From Devosia sp. Leaf420 (GTDB lineage Bacteria; Pseudomonadota; Alphaproteobacteria; Rhizobiales; Devosiaceae): DNA of 64,000 nucleotides. Every line of letters starts with the position of its first letter. Position 1 is the stretch's first letter. The position numbers and the translations under genes are program-made. The notes under the pieces are model-generated. The model had not been told where the DNA came from, did not search any database, and saw only the letters and a list, made by a program, of their open reading frames with translations. The stretch covers positions 379,501-443,500 of the forward strand of contig NZ_LMQU01000010.1 of the NCBI RefSeq assembly GCF_001425445.1, read 5' to 3'. Shown in pieces: positions 7,673-15,657 of the stretch.

Positions 7673-10357
7673 TTACGCGGCGACGAGGCTGCGCAGCACG
7701 TAATGCAGGATGCCGCCATTCTTGAAATAGTCGAGTTCGTTGGCGGTATCGATGCGGCAACGGGTTTCGACATTGAGCACCGAGCCATCGGCACGGGTGA
7801 TCTTGACGGTGACCGTGGCGCGCGGCTCGATGGTTTCGACGCCGGCGATATCGACGGTTTCGGTGCCATCAAGGCCGAGGGTCTGCCAGCTTTCGCCATC
7901 CTTGAACTGCAGCGGGATGACGCCCATGCCGACGAGGTTCGAGCGGTGGATACGCTCGAAGCTCTGCGCAATGACAGCCTTGACGCCGAGAAGGTTGGTG
8001 CCCTTGGCGGCCCAGTCACGCGAGGAGCCGGTGCCGTATTCCTTGCCGGCAAAGATCACGAGCGGGGTGTTCTTCGCCTGATAGGCCATGGCGGCGTCGT
8101 AGATGGCCATCTGCGAGCCATCCGGACCCTTGGTGTAACCGCCTTCGACGCCATCGAGCATCATGTTCTTGATGCGGATATTGGCAAAGGTGCCGCGCAT
8201 CATGACTTCATGATTGCCGCGACGGGCGCCATAGGAGTTGAAGTCCTTGGGCGCAACCTGGCGTTCGATCAGATACTTGCCCGCTGGAGTGCCCGACTTG
8301 AACGAACCGGCCGGAGAGATGTGGTCGGTGGTGATCGAGTCAAGGAAGAGCGCGAGCACGCGGGCCGAGACCACGTCGGTGACGGGCTTGGGCTCCATGG
8401 TGAGTTCTTCGAAATATGGCGGGTTCTGCACATAGGTCGAGGAGCTGTTCCAGCCATAGGTCTCGCTGCCTTCGACAGCGATGCCCTGCCAGTGCTCGTC
8501 GCCCTTGAAGACGTCCGAGTAGCGCTTGCGGAACATGTCGGCATTGACGTGCTGGCGGACGATCTCGGCGATCTCGTGGTTGGAGGGCCAGATATCCCTC
8601 AGATAGACCGGCTGACCGTTCGAGCCGGTGCCGAGCGGTTCGGTGGTGATGTCGACATTGAGCGTGCCGAGGAGCGCATAGGCAACGACCAGCGGCGGGG
8701 ACGCGAGGTAGTTGGCGCGCACGTCGGGGTTCACGCGGCCTTCAAAATTGCGGTTGCCCGAGAGGACCGAGGCGGCAACGAGCTTGTTCTCGTTGATCGT
8801 GTCGGAAATCGGCTGCGGGAGGGGACCGGAATTACCGATGCAGGTGGTGCAGCCATAGCCGACAAGGTTGAAGCCGATGGCATCGAGATCAGCCTGGAGG
8901 CCGGCGGCGGTCAGGTAGTCGGTGACGACCTGCGAGCCGGGGGCGAGCGAGGTCTTGACCCATGGCTTGGAATTGAGGCCGAGGGCGCGGGCCTTGCGGG
9001 CAACGAGACCGGCAGCGACCAGAACCGATGGGTTGGACGTGTTGGTGCACGAGGTGATGGCGGCGATGACGACCGAGCCGTCGCCGACTTCGTAATCGGC
9101 ACCCTTGACCGGGAACTGAGCACCCGGAGCGATATCGCCACGGCCGGCAGCCAGGTCTGGCAGCGCCTTGGCGAAGGAGGGGGTCACGTCCTTGAGGGCG
9201 ACGCGATCCTGTGGACGCTTCGGGCCGGAAAGGGAGGGAACGACCGTCGAGAGGTCGAGTTCGAGGGTCGAGGTGAAGGTCGGGTCCTCGGTTTCCGTCG
9301 TGCGGAACATGCCCTGAGCCTTGGAATAGGCTTCGACGAGCGCGACGCGATCGGCATCGCGGCCGGTCGTCGAGAGGAATTTGAGCGTATCGGCATCGAC
9401 CGGGAAATAGCCGCAGGTCGCGCCATATTCGGGGGCCATATTGGCGATGGTCGCCTGGTCTTCGAGGCTGAGGTAATCAAGGCCCGGGCCATAGAATTCG
9501 ACGAACTTGCCGACGACGCCCTTCTTGCGCAGCATTTCGGTGACCGTCAGCACGAGGTCGGTCGCGGTGATGCCTTCATTGATCTTGCCGGTCAGCTTGA
9601 AGCCGACGACTTCGGGGATCAGCATGGTGATCGGCTGGCCAAGCATGGCGGCCTCAGCTTCGATGCCGCCGACGCCCCAGCCGAGAACGGCCATGCCGTT
9701 GACCATGGTCGTGTGCGAGTCGGTGCCGACGAGCGTATCGGGATAGGCGACGGTTTCGCCGTCTTCGTCCTTGGTCCAGACGGTCTGGGCCAGATATTCG
9801 AGGTTCACCTGGTGGCAGATGCCGGTGCCGGGAGGAACGACACGGAAATTGTCGAAGGCCGACTGGCCCCAACGCAGGAACTCGTAGCGTTCGCCATTGC
9901 GCTCATATTCGAGCTCGACATTCTGCTCGAAGGCGAGCGGGGTGCCGAAATTGTCGACCATGACCGAGTGGTCGATGACGAGATCGACGGGCACAAGCGG
10001 ATTGATCTTCTGCGGATTGGCGCCGAGCTTGGCGGTCGCGTCGCGCATGGCGGCGAGATCGACGACGGCGGGAACGCCGGTAAAGTCCTGCATGAGGACG
10101 CGGGCCGGGCGATACTGGATTTCGTATTCGGACGTGCGGCTGACGAGCCATTCGGCGATAGCGAGGATGTCTTCCTTCTTCACCGTCCGGTTGTCTTCAA
10201 AGCGGAGGAGGTTTTCGAGCACCACCTTCATCGAGCCGGGGAGCTTGGAAACGCCCTGCAAACCGTTCTTTTCGGCTTCGGCAATGGAATAATAGGTGTA
10301 GGTCTTGCCACCGACCGTTAGGGTCGACTTCGACTTGAAGCTGTCTAGTGAGGCCAC
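7673..10357 (-). CDS. acnA: Aconitate hydratase AcnA
   Basis: An 894-residue TCA-cycle enzyme that interconverts citrate and isocitrate through a [4Fe-4S] cluster. The cluster cysteines are visible in [10 protein letters not shown] and [30 protein letters not shown] and the swivel-domain [10 protein letters not shown] are also typical. The start is taken as the GTG at 10357 because the family begins with SLDSF a few residues in; no ATG exists there, and a TTG at 10399 would add 14 unconserved residues. It is divergent from ccmA with its own terminator. Confidence 0.97.
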   Translation of the reverse strand: MASLDSFKSKSTLTVGGKTYTYYSIAEAEKNGLQGVSKLPGSMKVVLENLLRFEDNRTVKKEDILAIAEWLVSRTSEYEIQYRPARVLMQDFTGVPAVVDLAAMRDATAKLGANPQKINPLVPVDLVIDHSVMVDNFGTPLAFEQNVELEYERNGERYEFLRWGQSAFDNFRVVPPGTGICHQVNLEYLAQTVWTKDEDGETVAYPDTLVGTDSHTTMVNGMAVLGWGVGGIEAEAAMLGQPITMLIPEVVGFKLTGKINEGITATDLVLTVTEMLRKKGVVGKFVEFYGPGLDYLSLEDQATIANMAPEYGATCGYFPVDADTLKFLSTTGRDADRVALVEAYSKAQGMFRTTETEDPTFTSTLELDLSTVVPSLSGPKRPQDRVALKDVTPSFAKALPDLAAGRGDIAPGAQFPVKGADYEVGDGSVVIAAITSCTNTSNPSVLVAAGLVARKARALGLNSKPWVKTSLAPGSQVVTDYLTAAGLQADLDAIGFNLVGYGCTTCIGNSGPLPQPISDTINENKLVAASVLSGNRNFEGRVNPDVRANYLASPPLVVAYALLGTLNVDITTEPLGTGSNGQPVYLRDIWPSNHEIAEIVRQHVNADMFRKRYSDVFKGDEHWQGIAVEGSETYGWNSSSTYVQNPPYFEELTMEPKPVTDVVSARVLALFLDSITTDHISPAGSFKSGTPAGKYLIERQVAPKDFNSYGARRGNHEVMMRGTFANIRIKNMMLDGVEGGYTKGPDGSQMAIYDAAMAYQAKNTPLVIFAGKEYGTGSSRDWAAKGTNLLGVKAVIAQSFERIHRSNLVGMGVIPLQFKDGESWQTLGLDGTETVDIAGVETIEPRATVTVKITRADGSVLNVETRCRIDTANELDYFKNGGILHYVLRSLVAA

Positions 10358-10513
10358 GTGCTCCGCCCTTTGCTGCTGAAACGTGCTGTCCGGCTGCAAT
10401 GGGGGCCGCCGGTTCTAGCCGCTCTTTGCTGGAATGACTCTAATCTCGTCGGCTTATAATCAATCAGAAAACTGCTTGCCAGTCTTACCTTCGCTTCAAT
10501 ACCAGATGGGGCC
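10358..10513. promoter_or_regulatory. Divergent promoter region acnA / ccmA
   Basis: These 156 bases must hold the promoters for both acnA and the ccm operon. On the minus strand, 10443-10429 reads TTAGAGTCATTCCAG, which resembles an Irr-type ICE box (TTTAGAA-N3-TTCTAAA) with several mismatches. TTATAAT at 10455-10461 could serve as a -10 element. Both assignments are tentative. Confidence 0.35.
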
Positions 10514-11140
10514 ATGACGCAACGGCAAGTCCAGCCCTCACTCTGCCTTAAGACTTTCGCGCTGAGCGTGGGTCGCGGCGAGACTATTTTGGCGCAGGAT
10601 CTTTCCCTGTCCGTGCCGGCAGGAACGGGGCTTTTGCTGCGCGGGCCCAATGGCGCGGGAAAATCGACGCTGCTTTTTACGCTCGCGGGGCTACTTCCAG
10701 CGCTGAGCGGGACGGTGACGCTCGAAGGCTATGACGAGGATTTTGGGCCGGCCTTTCACCATTGCGGGCACAAGAATGCTATTCGGCCAAGGCTCACCGT
10801 CATCGAGAGCTTGCAATTTTGGCAGGCTATCAACGGCAGTGCGGCGCTGACGCCGGTTGAGGCGCTGGAGCGCGTGGGGCTGGGACGGCAGGCGAAATCC
10901 GATGCGGGCTATCTTTCAGCGGGGCAGCAAAGGCGTCTGGCACTGGCGCGGTTGCTGGTTTCGGCGCGGCCGGTCTGGCTGCTTGATGAGCCGACTTCGG
11001 CGCTCGATGCCGATGGGCAGAAGCTTTTGGCTGGGCTGATTACCGAGCACCTCGCGAGCGGCGGCCTGGCCGTCATCGCCAGCCATGATGCCATTGCCGT
11101 TGAAAACCTCGCCGTCCTCGATCTTGGAGGCAGGGTATGA
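10514..11140 (+). CDS. ccmA: Haem exporter ATPase CcmA (cytochrome c maturation)
   Basis: The 208-residue ABC ATPase of the CcmABCD complex, which releases haem-loaded CcmE during cytochrome c biogenesis. Walker A (GPNGAGKST, around residue 47), the ABC signature LSAGQQRRLALARLL and Walker B VWLLDEPTSALD are intact. The CcmA-specific CGHKNAIRPRLTVIESLQFW is present. First gene of ccmABCDG; its stop overlaps the ccmB start by 4 bases (ATGA). Confidence 0.97.
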   Translation: MTQRQVQPSLCLKTFALSVGRGETILAQDLSLSVPAGTGLLLRGPNGAGKSTLLFTLAGLLPALSGTVTLEGYDEDFGPAFHHCGHKNAIRPRLTVIESLQFWQAINGSAALTPVEALERVGLGRQAKSDAGYLSAGQQRRLALARLLVSARPVWLLDEPTSALDADGQKLLAGLITEHLASGGLAVIASHDAIAVENLAVLDLGGRV

Positions 11141-11802
11141 GTGGCTTTGTTTCAGTCCTGCGGCGCGAGTTGAGCCTGAGCCTTCGTGGTGGCGGCGAGA
11201 TGCTGACGCTGGTGCTGTTTTTCGTCATCGTGGGCGCCATCGTGCCCTTTGCCGTCGGGCCGGACAAGGTGCTACTGGCAGGGATTGCGCCGGGGATCGT
11301 CTGGATCGCGGCGTTCCTCGCTATGTTGATGGGGCTCGAAAAGCTTTTTGGGCCGGATCGGGCGGACGGCACGTTGGGGCTTTATCGGCTTGCGGATACG
11401 CCGCTATCGGCCGTCGTTGCCGCAAAAGTGATTGCCCATTGGCTGACCGCAGCGCTGCCGCTGATCCTTGCTTCGCCCATTCTGGCGCTGCTGCTCTCGA
11501 TGGACCTGCCGACCTTTTGGCGCACGCTGGTTTCGCTGCTGATCGGAACGCCGGCTTTGGCCGGTTTTGGGGCGCTCGGGGCCGCGCTGACCGTGGCGAC
11601 GCGGCATGGGGGGCTGATCGCGCCAATCCTCATCGCGCCGCTCTCCATGCCCGTGCTGATCTTTGGCGTCGGAGCCATTTCGGCGAGCGGCGGGCCGGGG
11701 CAGACCGGGGTGGCCACGCTCCTCCTTGCGGCACTCAGTCTCATGGTTGTCGCGCTCACTCCCTTCGCCGCGGCCCTTGCGATAGATTGGGGCGAAGACT
11801 AA
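11137..11802 (+). CDS. ccmB: Haem exporter membrane protein CcmB
   Basis: The 221-residue inner-membrane subunit with six hydrophobic segments, paired with CcmA. It opens with the family pattern (LRRELSLSLRGGGE), has the FGPDRADGTLGLYRL loop after the second helix, and ends with the expected hydrophobic helices and a short acidic tail. Overlap with ccmA indicates co-translation. A 43-base gap precedes ccmC. Confidence 0.95.
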   Translation: MSGFVSVLRRELSLSLRGGGEMLTLVLFFVIVGAIVPFAVGPDKVLLAGIAPGIVWIAAFLAMLMGLEKLFGPDRADGTLGLYRLADTPLSAVVAAKVIAHWLTAALPLILASPILALLLSMDLPTFWRTLVSLLIGTPALAGFGALGAALTVATRHGGLIAPILIAPLSMPVLIFGVGAISASGGPGQTGVATLLLAALSLMVVALTPFAAALAIDWGED

Positions 11803-11845
11803 GCGTCTTGGCAAACGGCTACATGACCAGAGAGCCCCGGTAGGC

Positions 11846-12607
11846 ATGAGCATCGATACGACCCCCAAGATGAGCTGGTGGAACCGATTGGCCCATCCCG
11901 GCCAGTTCGTCATCCTCACCAAGCCCCTCATTCTGCCGCTGACGGCGCTGACCGCCCTGCTCTTTGCCGCCGGGCTCTGGTTCGCCTTCTTCAATTCGCC
12001 GGCCGACTATCAGATGGGGGACACTGTGCGCATCATGTATGTGCATGTGCCGACCGCCTGGCTCAGCCAATTCGTCTATGCCACCATGGCCGTCTCGGCG
12101 ATCGGTTCGCTCGTCTGGCGCCACCCCATGGCCGATGTGTCGATGAAGACCGCTGCCCCACTCGGCGCCGCCTTTACCGCCATGGCGCTTTTTACCGGCT
12201 CGCTCTGGGGCCGCCCGACCTGGGGCACGTTCTGGGAATGGGACGGGCGGATGACGTCGACGCTCGTCCTCCTTTTCATCTATCTCGGCATCGTTGCGCT
12301 CTGGCGCGCCTTTGACGACCAGCTCCGCGCCGCGCGTGTCGTCGCGGTCTTTACCCTTGTCGGCGCGGTCAACATTCCGATCATCAAATTCTCGGTCGAC
12401 TGGTGGTCGACGCTGCATCAGCCGGCGAGCGTCTTCCGGCCCGATGGCCCGACCATGCCCGGCTCGATCCTGACCCCACTTTTCGTCATGTTCTTTGCCT
12501 TCACCTTCCTCTTCATCACCCTGCAACTGACCGCCATGCATACCGAAGTGCGCCGCCGCCGCATCGCGACGCTCGAACGCCGCGCCGCACGGGGAGAGAC
12601 ACGATGA
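11846..12607 (+). CDS. ccmC: Haem-handling protein CcmC
   Basis: A 253-residue, six-helix inner-membrane protein that loads haem onto CcmE. The tryptophan-rich haem motif is complete (WGTFWEWDGRMTS near residue 131), flanked by conserved His-containing loops (VHVPTAWLSQF and WWSTLHQPAS). The start follows GGTAGG. The stop overlaps ccmD by ATGA. Confidence 0.96.
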   Translation: MSIDTTPKMSWWNRLAHPGQFVILTKPLILPLTALTALLFAAGLWFAFFNSPADYQMGDTVRIMYVHVPTAWLSQFVYATMAVSAIGSLVWRHPMADVSMKTAAPLGAAFTAMALFTGSLWGRPTWGTFWEWDGRMTSTLVLLFIYLGIVALWRAFDDQLRAARVVAVFTLVGAVNIPIIKFSVDWWSTLHQPASVFRPDGPTMPGSILTPLFVMFFAFTFLFITLQLTAMHTEVRRRRIATLERRAARGETR

Positions 12608-12756
12608 TCGGTCTTGGCGAACATGCCGAATTCATTGTCTCGGCCTATATCGGGGTGTTCTTGGGCGTCTCTGCGCTCATCGGCTGGACGGTGTTTTCCG
12701 CCCGCGCCACCAAGCGCCGGCTTGCCGAGCTCGGCGACACCAGGGCGGACGCTTGA
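12604..12756 (+). CDS. ccmD: Haem exporter small subunit CcmD
   Basis: A 50-residue protein with a single membrane helix (EFIVSAYIGVFLGVSALIGW) followed by a basic stretch (RATKRRLAEL), the classic CcmD form. It keeps CcmE bound to CcmC/CcmAB. It starts at the ATG inside the ccmC stop codon. Small genes of this kind are easily missed. Confidence 0.93.
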   Translation: MIGLGEHAEFIVSAYIGVFLGVSALIGWTVFSARATKRRLAELGDTRADA

Positions 12757-12759
12757 GAC

Positions 12760-13293
12760 ATGAGAAAATTTCTCTTCGCTGTTCCTCTCCTTTTGCTCGT
12801 CGGGCTGATCGGCGTGTTCGCCATGTCGATGGATCGCGACCCGAACCTTGTGCGCTCGGTGCTGATCGATAAGCCGGCGCCGCAGTTCAGTCTTGCGGCG
12901 GTCGACGGGATGACTGTGCCAGGTTTCGACACCGCTTCGCTCAAGGGCGAGCCGACGCTCGTCAACGTTTTCGCCTCGTGGTGCATCCCCTGCCGCGACG
13001 AACATCCGCTGCTCGAAGCGCTGAAGGCGGAGACCGGCGTCAGGCTCTTTGGCATCAATCATTCCGATGCGCCGGAGAATGCGCGAGCGTTTCTCGCTGA
13101 ACTTGGTAATCCCTATGACGCCATAGGAGCGGATCGCGACCGGCGCGTATCGATCGATTGGGGTGTCTATGGCGTGCCGGAGACATTCATCGTCGACAGG
13201 AACGGCACCATCGTTTTCAAGCACGTCGGACCGCTGAGCGCAGAATCGATCGAGCGCGAAGTAATGCCTGCGCTGGACAAGGCGCGGCTCTAG
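12760..13293 (+). CDS. ccmG: Thiol:disulfide interchange protein CcmG (DsbE)
   Basis: A 177-residue membrane-anchored periplasmic thioredoxin-like protein that reduces apocytochrome c haem-binding cysteines. It has one N-terminal membrane helix, the active site WCIPC near residue 76, and the cis-Pro loop YGVPETFIVD. It follows ccmD by 3 bases, completing ccmABCDG. ccmE, ccmF and ccmH are not in this window. Confidence 0.95.
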   Translation: MRKFLFAVPLLLLVGLIGVFAMSMDRDPNLVRSVLIDKPAPQFSLAAVDGMTVPGFDTASLKGEPTLVNVFASWCIPCRDEHPLLEALKAETGVRLFGINHSDAPENARAFLAELGNPYDAIGADRDRRVSIDWGVYGVPETFIVDRNGTIVFKHVGPLSAESIEREVMPALDKARL

Positions 13294-13319
13294 GCGCTCT
13301 TATGGCGCCATAGCGTCCT

Positions 13320-14168
13320 TTATTCGCCAGCGATCCAATCCACTTTCCAGCTTCCACGCTGCTCGTCGCTCAGCACTTCGGCGAGGAGCGGCATAAGTAC
13401 CCGCATTTCCTCTTCGAGCACGAAGGGCGGGTTGACGATAATCATGCCCGTTCCATGAAGACGCGGCGGCAGCGAGGCGGCGCGGATTTTCAGCTCGAGC
13501 CGGAGGATTTTAGAGATGCCTGATTCTGCGAGCATATCGACGAAATCGGCGACGTCCTCTGGGTCCTTGATCGGGTACCAGAGCGCATAAAGCCCGCCGG
13601 GCCAGCGCTTGTGGGCCTTGATCAGGCTTTCGACCATGCGGGCGAACTCGCCGCGCTCTTCGAAGGGCGGATCGATGAGAACGAGGCCGCGCTTTTCCTT
13701 GGGCGGCAGATGGGTGCCGAGCGCCTGCCAGCCATCGACATGGGTGACGCGGACCTGGAAATCGCCCGCAAAATTTTCACGCAGGATATCGACATCCTGT
13801 GGATGCAGTTCGAGCGCCATCAGCCGGTCCTGGGGACGGAGCAGCGTGCGCGTGATCAGCGGCGAGCCGGGATAGAACCGCAGATTGCCATCGGTGTTCT
13901 GGGCGCGGATTGCGTCGAGATAGGGCGCGAGGAGCGCAGTGGCGTCATCGGGCAGTTTGCGGCCCATCAGTCGGCCAATGCCATCGACCCATTCGCCGGT
14001 CTTGGCCGCGGCTGGACCTTTGAGGTCATAGAGCCCGACCCCGGCATGGGTATCGATGACGCGAAACGGCGCATCCTTGCGCATCAGATAGGTCAGGATG
14101 CGGGTAAGGATGGTGTGCTTGACCACATCGGCAAAATTGCCGGCGTGAAAGACGTGGCGGTAATTCAC
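13320..14168 (-). CDS. rlmJ: 23S rRNA (adenine2030-N6)-methyltransferase RlmJ
   Basis: A 282-residue enzyme that methylates A2030 of 23S rRNA. It opens with the family signature NYRHVFHAGNFADVVKH, then has VIDTHAGVGLYDL (SAM motif I) and the catalytic VLIDPPFEERGE (DPPF). I place the start at the GTG at 14168, directly before NYRHVF; it overlaps the upstream LysE-type gene by 4 bases. The frame's longer open extension lies inside that gene and is not conserved. Confidence 0.94.
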   Translation of the reverse strand: MNYRHVFHAGNFADVVKHTILTRILTYLMRKDAPFRVIDTHAGVGLYDLKGPAAAKTGEWVDGIGRLMGRKLPDDATALLAPYLDAIRAQNTDGNLRFYPGSPLITRTLLRPQDRLMALELHPQDVDILRENFAGDFQVRVTHVDGWQALGTHLPPKEKRGLVLIDPPFEERGEFARMVESLIKAHKRWPGGLYALWYPIKDPEDVADFVDMLAESGISKILRLELKIRAASLPPRLHGTGMIIVNPPFVLEEEMRVLMPLLAEVLSDEQRGSWKVDWIAGE

Positions 14169-14812
14169 TTGCGGCCCTCGGCGAGGAGTATGGTGGCGGC
14201 GAAGGCGAGGAAGACGGTGGCAAAGCTCCAATTGAGCGCGCGCGACACCCAGATATTGTCGCGCAGCGTCCGGGTCAGCCATTCGGCAAAGAGCACCGTG
14301 GCAATGACGACCGGCAGCGAGACAACGATGAATTCAACGCCGAGGAAGAGGAGCTTGCTCGCCGCCGCTGGATCATCTGCCGAGATGAACTGCGGCAGGA
14401 AGGTTACGAAAAACAGCGCCACCTTGGGATTGGTGAGATTGATGGCAAGGCCGGTAAAATAGCTCTGGATCAGGCTCGGGGTCTTGCCGCCAGCCTTGGG
14501 GACGAGGAGGCCACCGCCGGAGCGAATGGCCTGGATGGCGAGCCAGACCAGATAGAGCGCGCCGACGATTTTCAGCGCCCAGAAGGCGGCAGGCGCAGCG
14601 ACGATCAGCACCGAAATGCCGAAGGCGACGAGGGCGGTGTGGACCGCAATGCCCGTGCTGGTGCCAAGGACGGCGGCAAAGCCGTGGGCGCGGCCAAAAT
14701 TCATCGTCCGTGACACAAAGAGCGCCATATCTGGCCCCGGCGTCACCGCAAGGACGAAGCCCGCGAGGGCGAAGGTCAAAATCACGGAGAGATCGGGGAC
14801 GAAGCTGGGCAT
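14165..14812 (-). CDS. LysE/RhtB family amino acid exporter
   Basis: A 215-residue inner-membrane protein with about six hydrophobic helices and the family motif VTPGPDMALFVSRTMNFGRAHGF near residues 23-45, plus the NPKVALFF loop region. LysE/RhtB proteins export amino acids such as lysine, homoserine or threonine; the substrate cannot be assigned. Its stop overlaps the rlmJ start, so the pair is probably one transcript despite unrelated functions. Confidence 0.92.
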   Translation of the reverse strand: MPSFVPDLSVILTFALAGFVLAVTPGPDMALFVSRTMNFGRAHGFAAVLGTSTGIAVHTALVAFGISVLIVAAPAAFWALKIVGALYLVWLAIQAIRSGGGLLVPKAGGKTPSLIQSYFTGLAINLTNPKVALFFVTFLPQFISADDPAAASKLLFLGVEFIVVSLPVVIATVLFAEWLTRTLRDNIWVSRALNWSFATVFLAFAATILLAEGRK

Positions 14813-14929
14813 GGCGCGCTCGGTTTTTCTGCTTTCCCTATCGCACTAACGCGAGAGGCTGAACAGCCTTGGCCGAAACGCGTGGGAAATCGGGCTGCAC
14901 ACCAAGGCAATATCGCCTAAAACCATGCC

Positions 14930-15550
14930 ATGAGCGATCGCATCCCAAAAATCGTCATTCTCAACGGCGCGCCGCGTTCGGGGAAATCCTCGCTGGTCCG
15001 GGCGATCCAGAAAGATGTGCCCGGCAGCTGGCTCAATCTTGGCGTCGATAGCCAGATGGCGAGCCTGCCGCCCCATCTCCTGCCCGGCATTGGCCTCAGG
15101 CCAGGGGGCGAACGGCCCGATCTCGAGCCTACTGTCGTGCGGCTTTATGAACTGCTCTTCGACACCATTGGCACCTCGGCAGACGCCGGGTTCGACATCA
15201 TAGCCGACCTCGGCATGCACGAGGATTATTCGACCCCACTCGGCATTTTGCCTCGGGCGGCCCGAAGACTTGGGGCCCTGCACCCGCTTTTCATCGGCAT
15301 CGACTGTCCAATCGAAGAAATCATGCGCCGGCGCAATGCTGCGCCCAATTCGATCGGCGGGACCTATCTAGGTGGAGAAACCCCACCGCCACCCGTGCTT
15401 CGCTGGCAGAGGGCCGTGCATGAAGGCCGGGACTATGACCTGCGGCTCGACATGGGCGCATTGACGCCCGAGGACGGCGCGGCGCGCATTGCCGCAGTCC
15501 TTAAAGACCCGCCAGCAGTTCCGGCCTTGACGCGGCTTAGCACAGTCTGA
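14930..15550 (+). CDS. Chloramphenicol phosphotransferase-like P-loop kinase
   Basis: The 206-residue protein has a Walker A loop IVILNGAPRSGKSSL at residues 8-22, then LNLGVDSQM, matching the CPT family (PF07931) in which the Asp after the first strand is catalytic. Streptomyces CPT phosphorylates chloramphenicol; most homologues are uncharacterised, so resistance should not be assumed. The gene is monocistronic, divergent from the LysE gene, with a 117-base spacer. Confidence 0.8.
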   Translation: MSDRIPKIVILNGAPRSGKSSLVRAIQKDVPGSWLNLGVDSQMASLPPHLLPGIGLRPGGERPDLEPTVVRLYELLFDTIGTSADAGFDIIADLGMHEDYSTPLGILPRAARRLGALHPLFIGIDCPIEEIMRRRNAAPNSIGGTYLGGETPPPPVLRWQRAVHEGRDYDLRLDMGALTPEDGAARIAAVLKDPPAVPALTRLSTV

Positions 15551-15586
15551 ACATATGAGGGCCCAAAAAGTCTTCGTGTCATCGAT

Positions 15587-15602
15587 TTAAGTCCGCGTTA
15601 AG
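15587..15602. promoter_or_regulatory. Near-consensus CtrA site upstream of the GGDEF-EAL gene
   Basis: TTAA-GTCCGCG-TTAAG matches the CtrA site TTAA-N7-TTAAC except at the last base. It lies 56 bases before the start of the c-di-GMP enzyme. Binding is inferred from sequence only. Confidence 0.45.
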
Positions 15603-15657
15603 CGGCGATGATTAGCTTCACCAAAACGTCATGTTTGGGCCGTGAGTGGGGGACTCG

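Noticed and set aside
7649..10321. 890-codon open frame on the plus strand opposite acnA
   Set aside because: A mirror frame caused by GC-rich codons in acnA; the translation is Gly/Asp/Arg biased with no domain.
13301..13312. TATGGCGCCATA palindrome between ccmG and rlmJ
   Set aside because: Too short to fold as a terminator stem and no T-run; a 12-bp palindrome can occur by chance.
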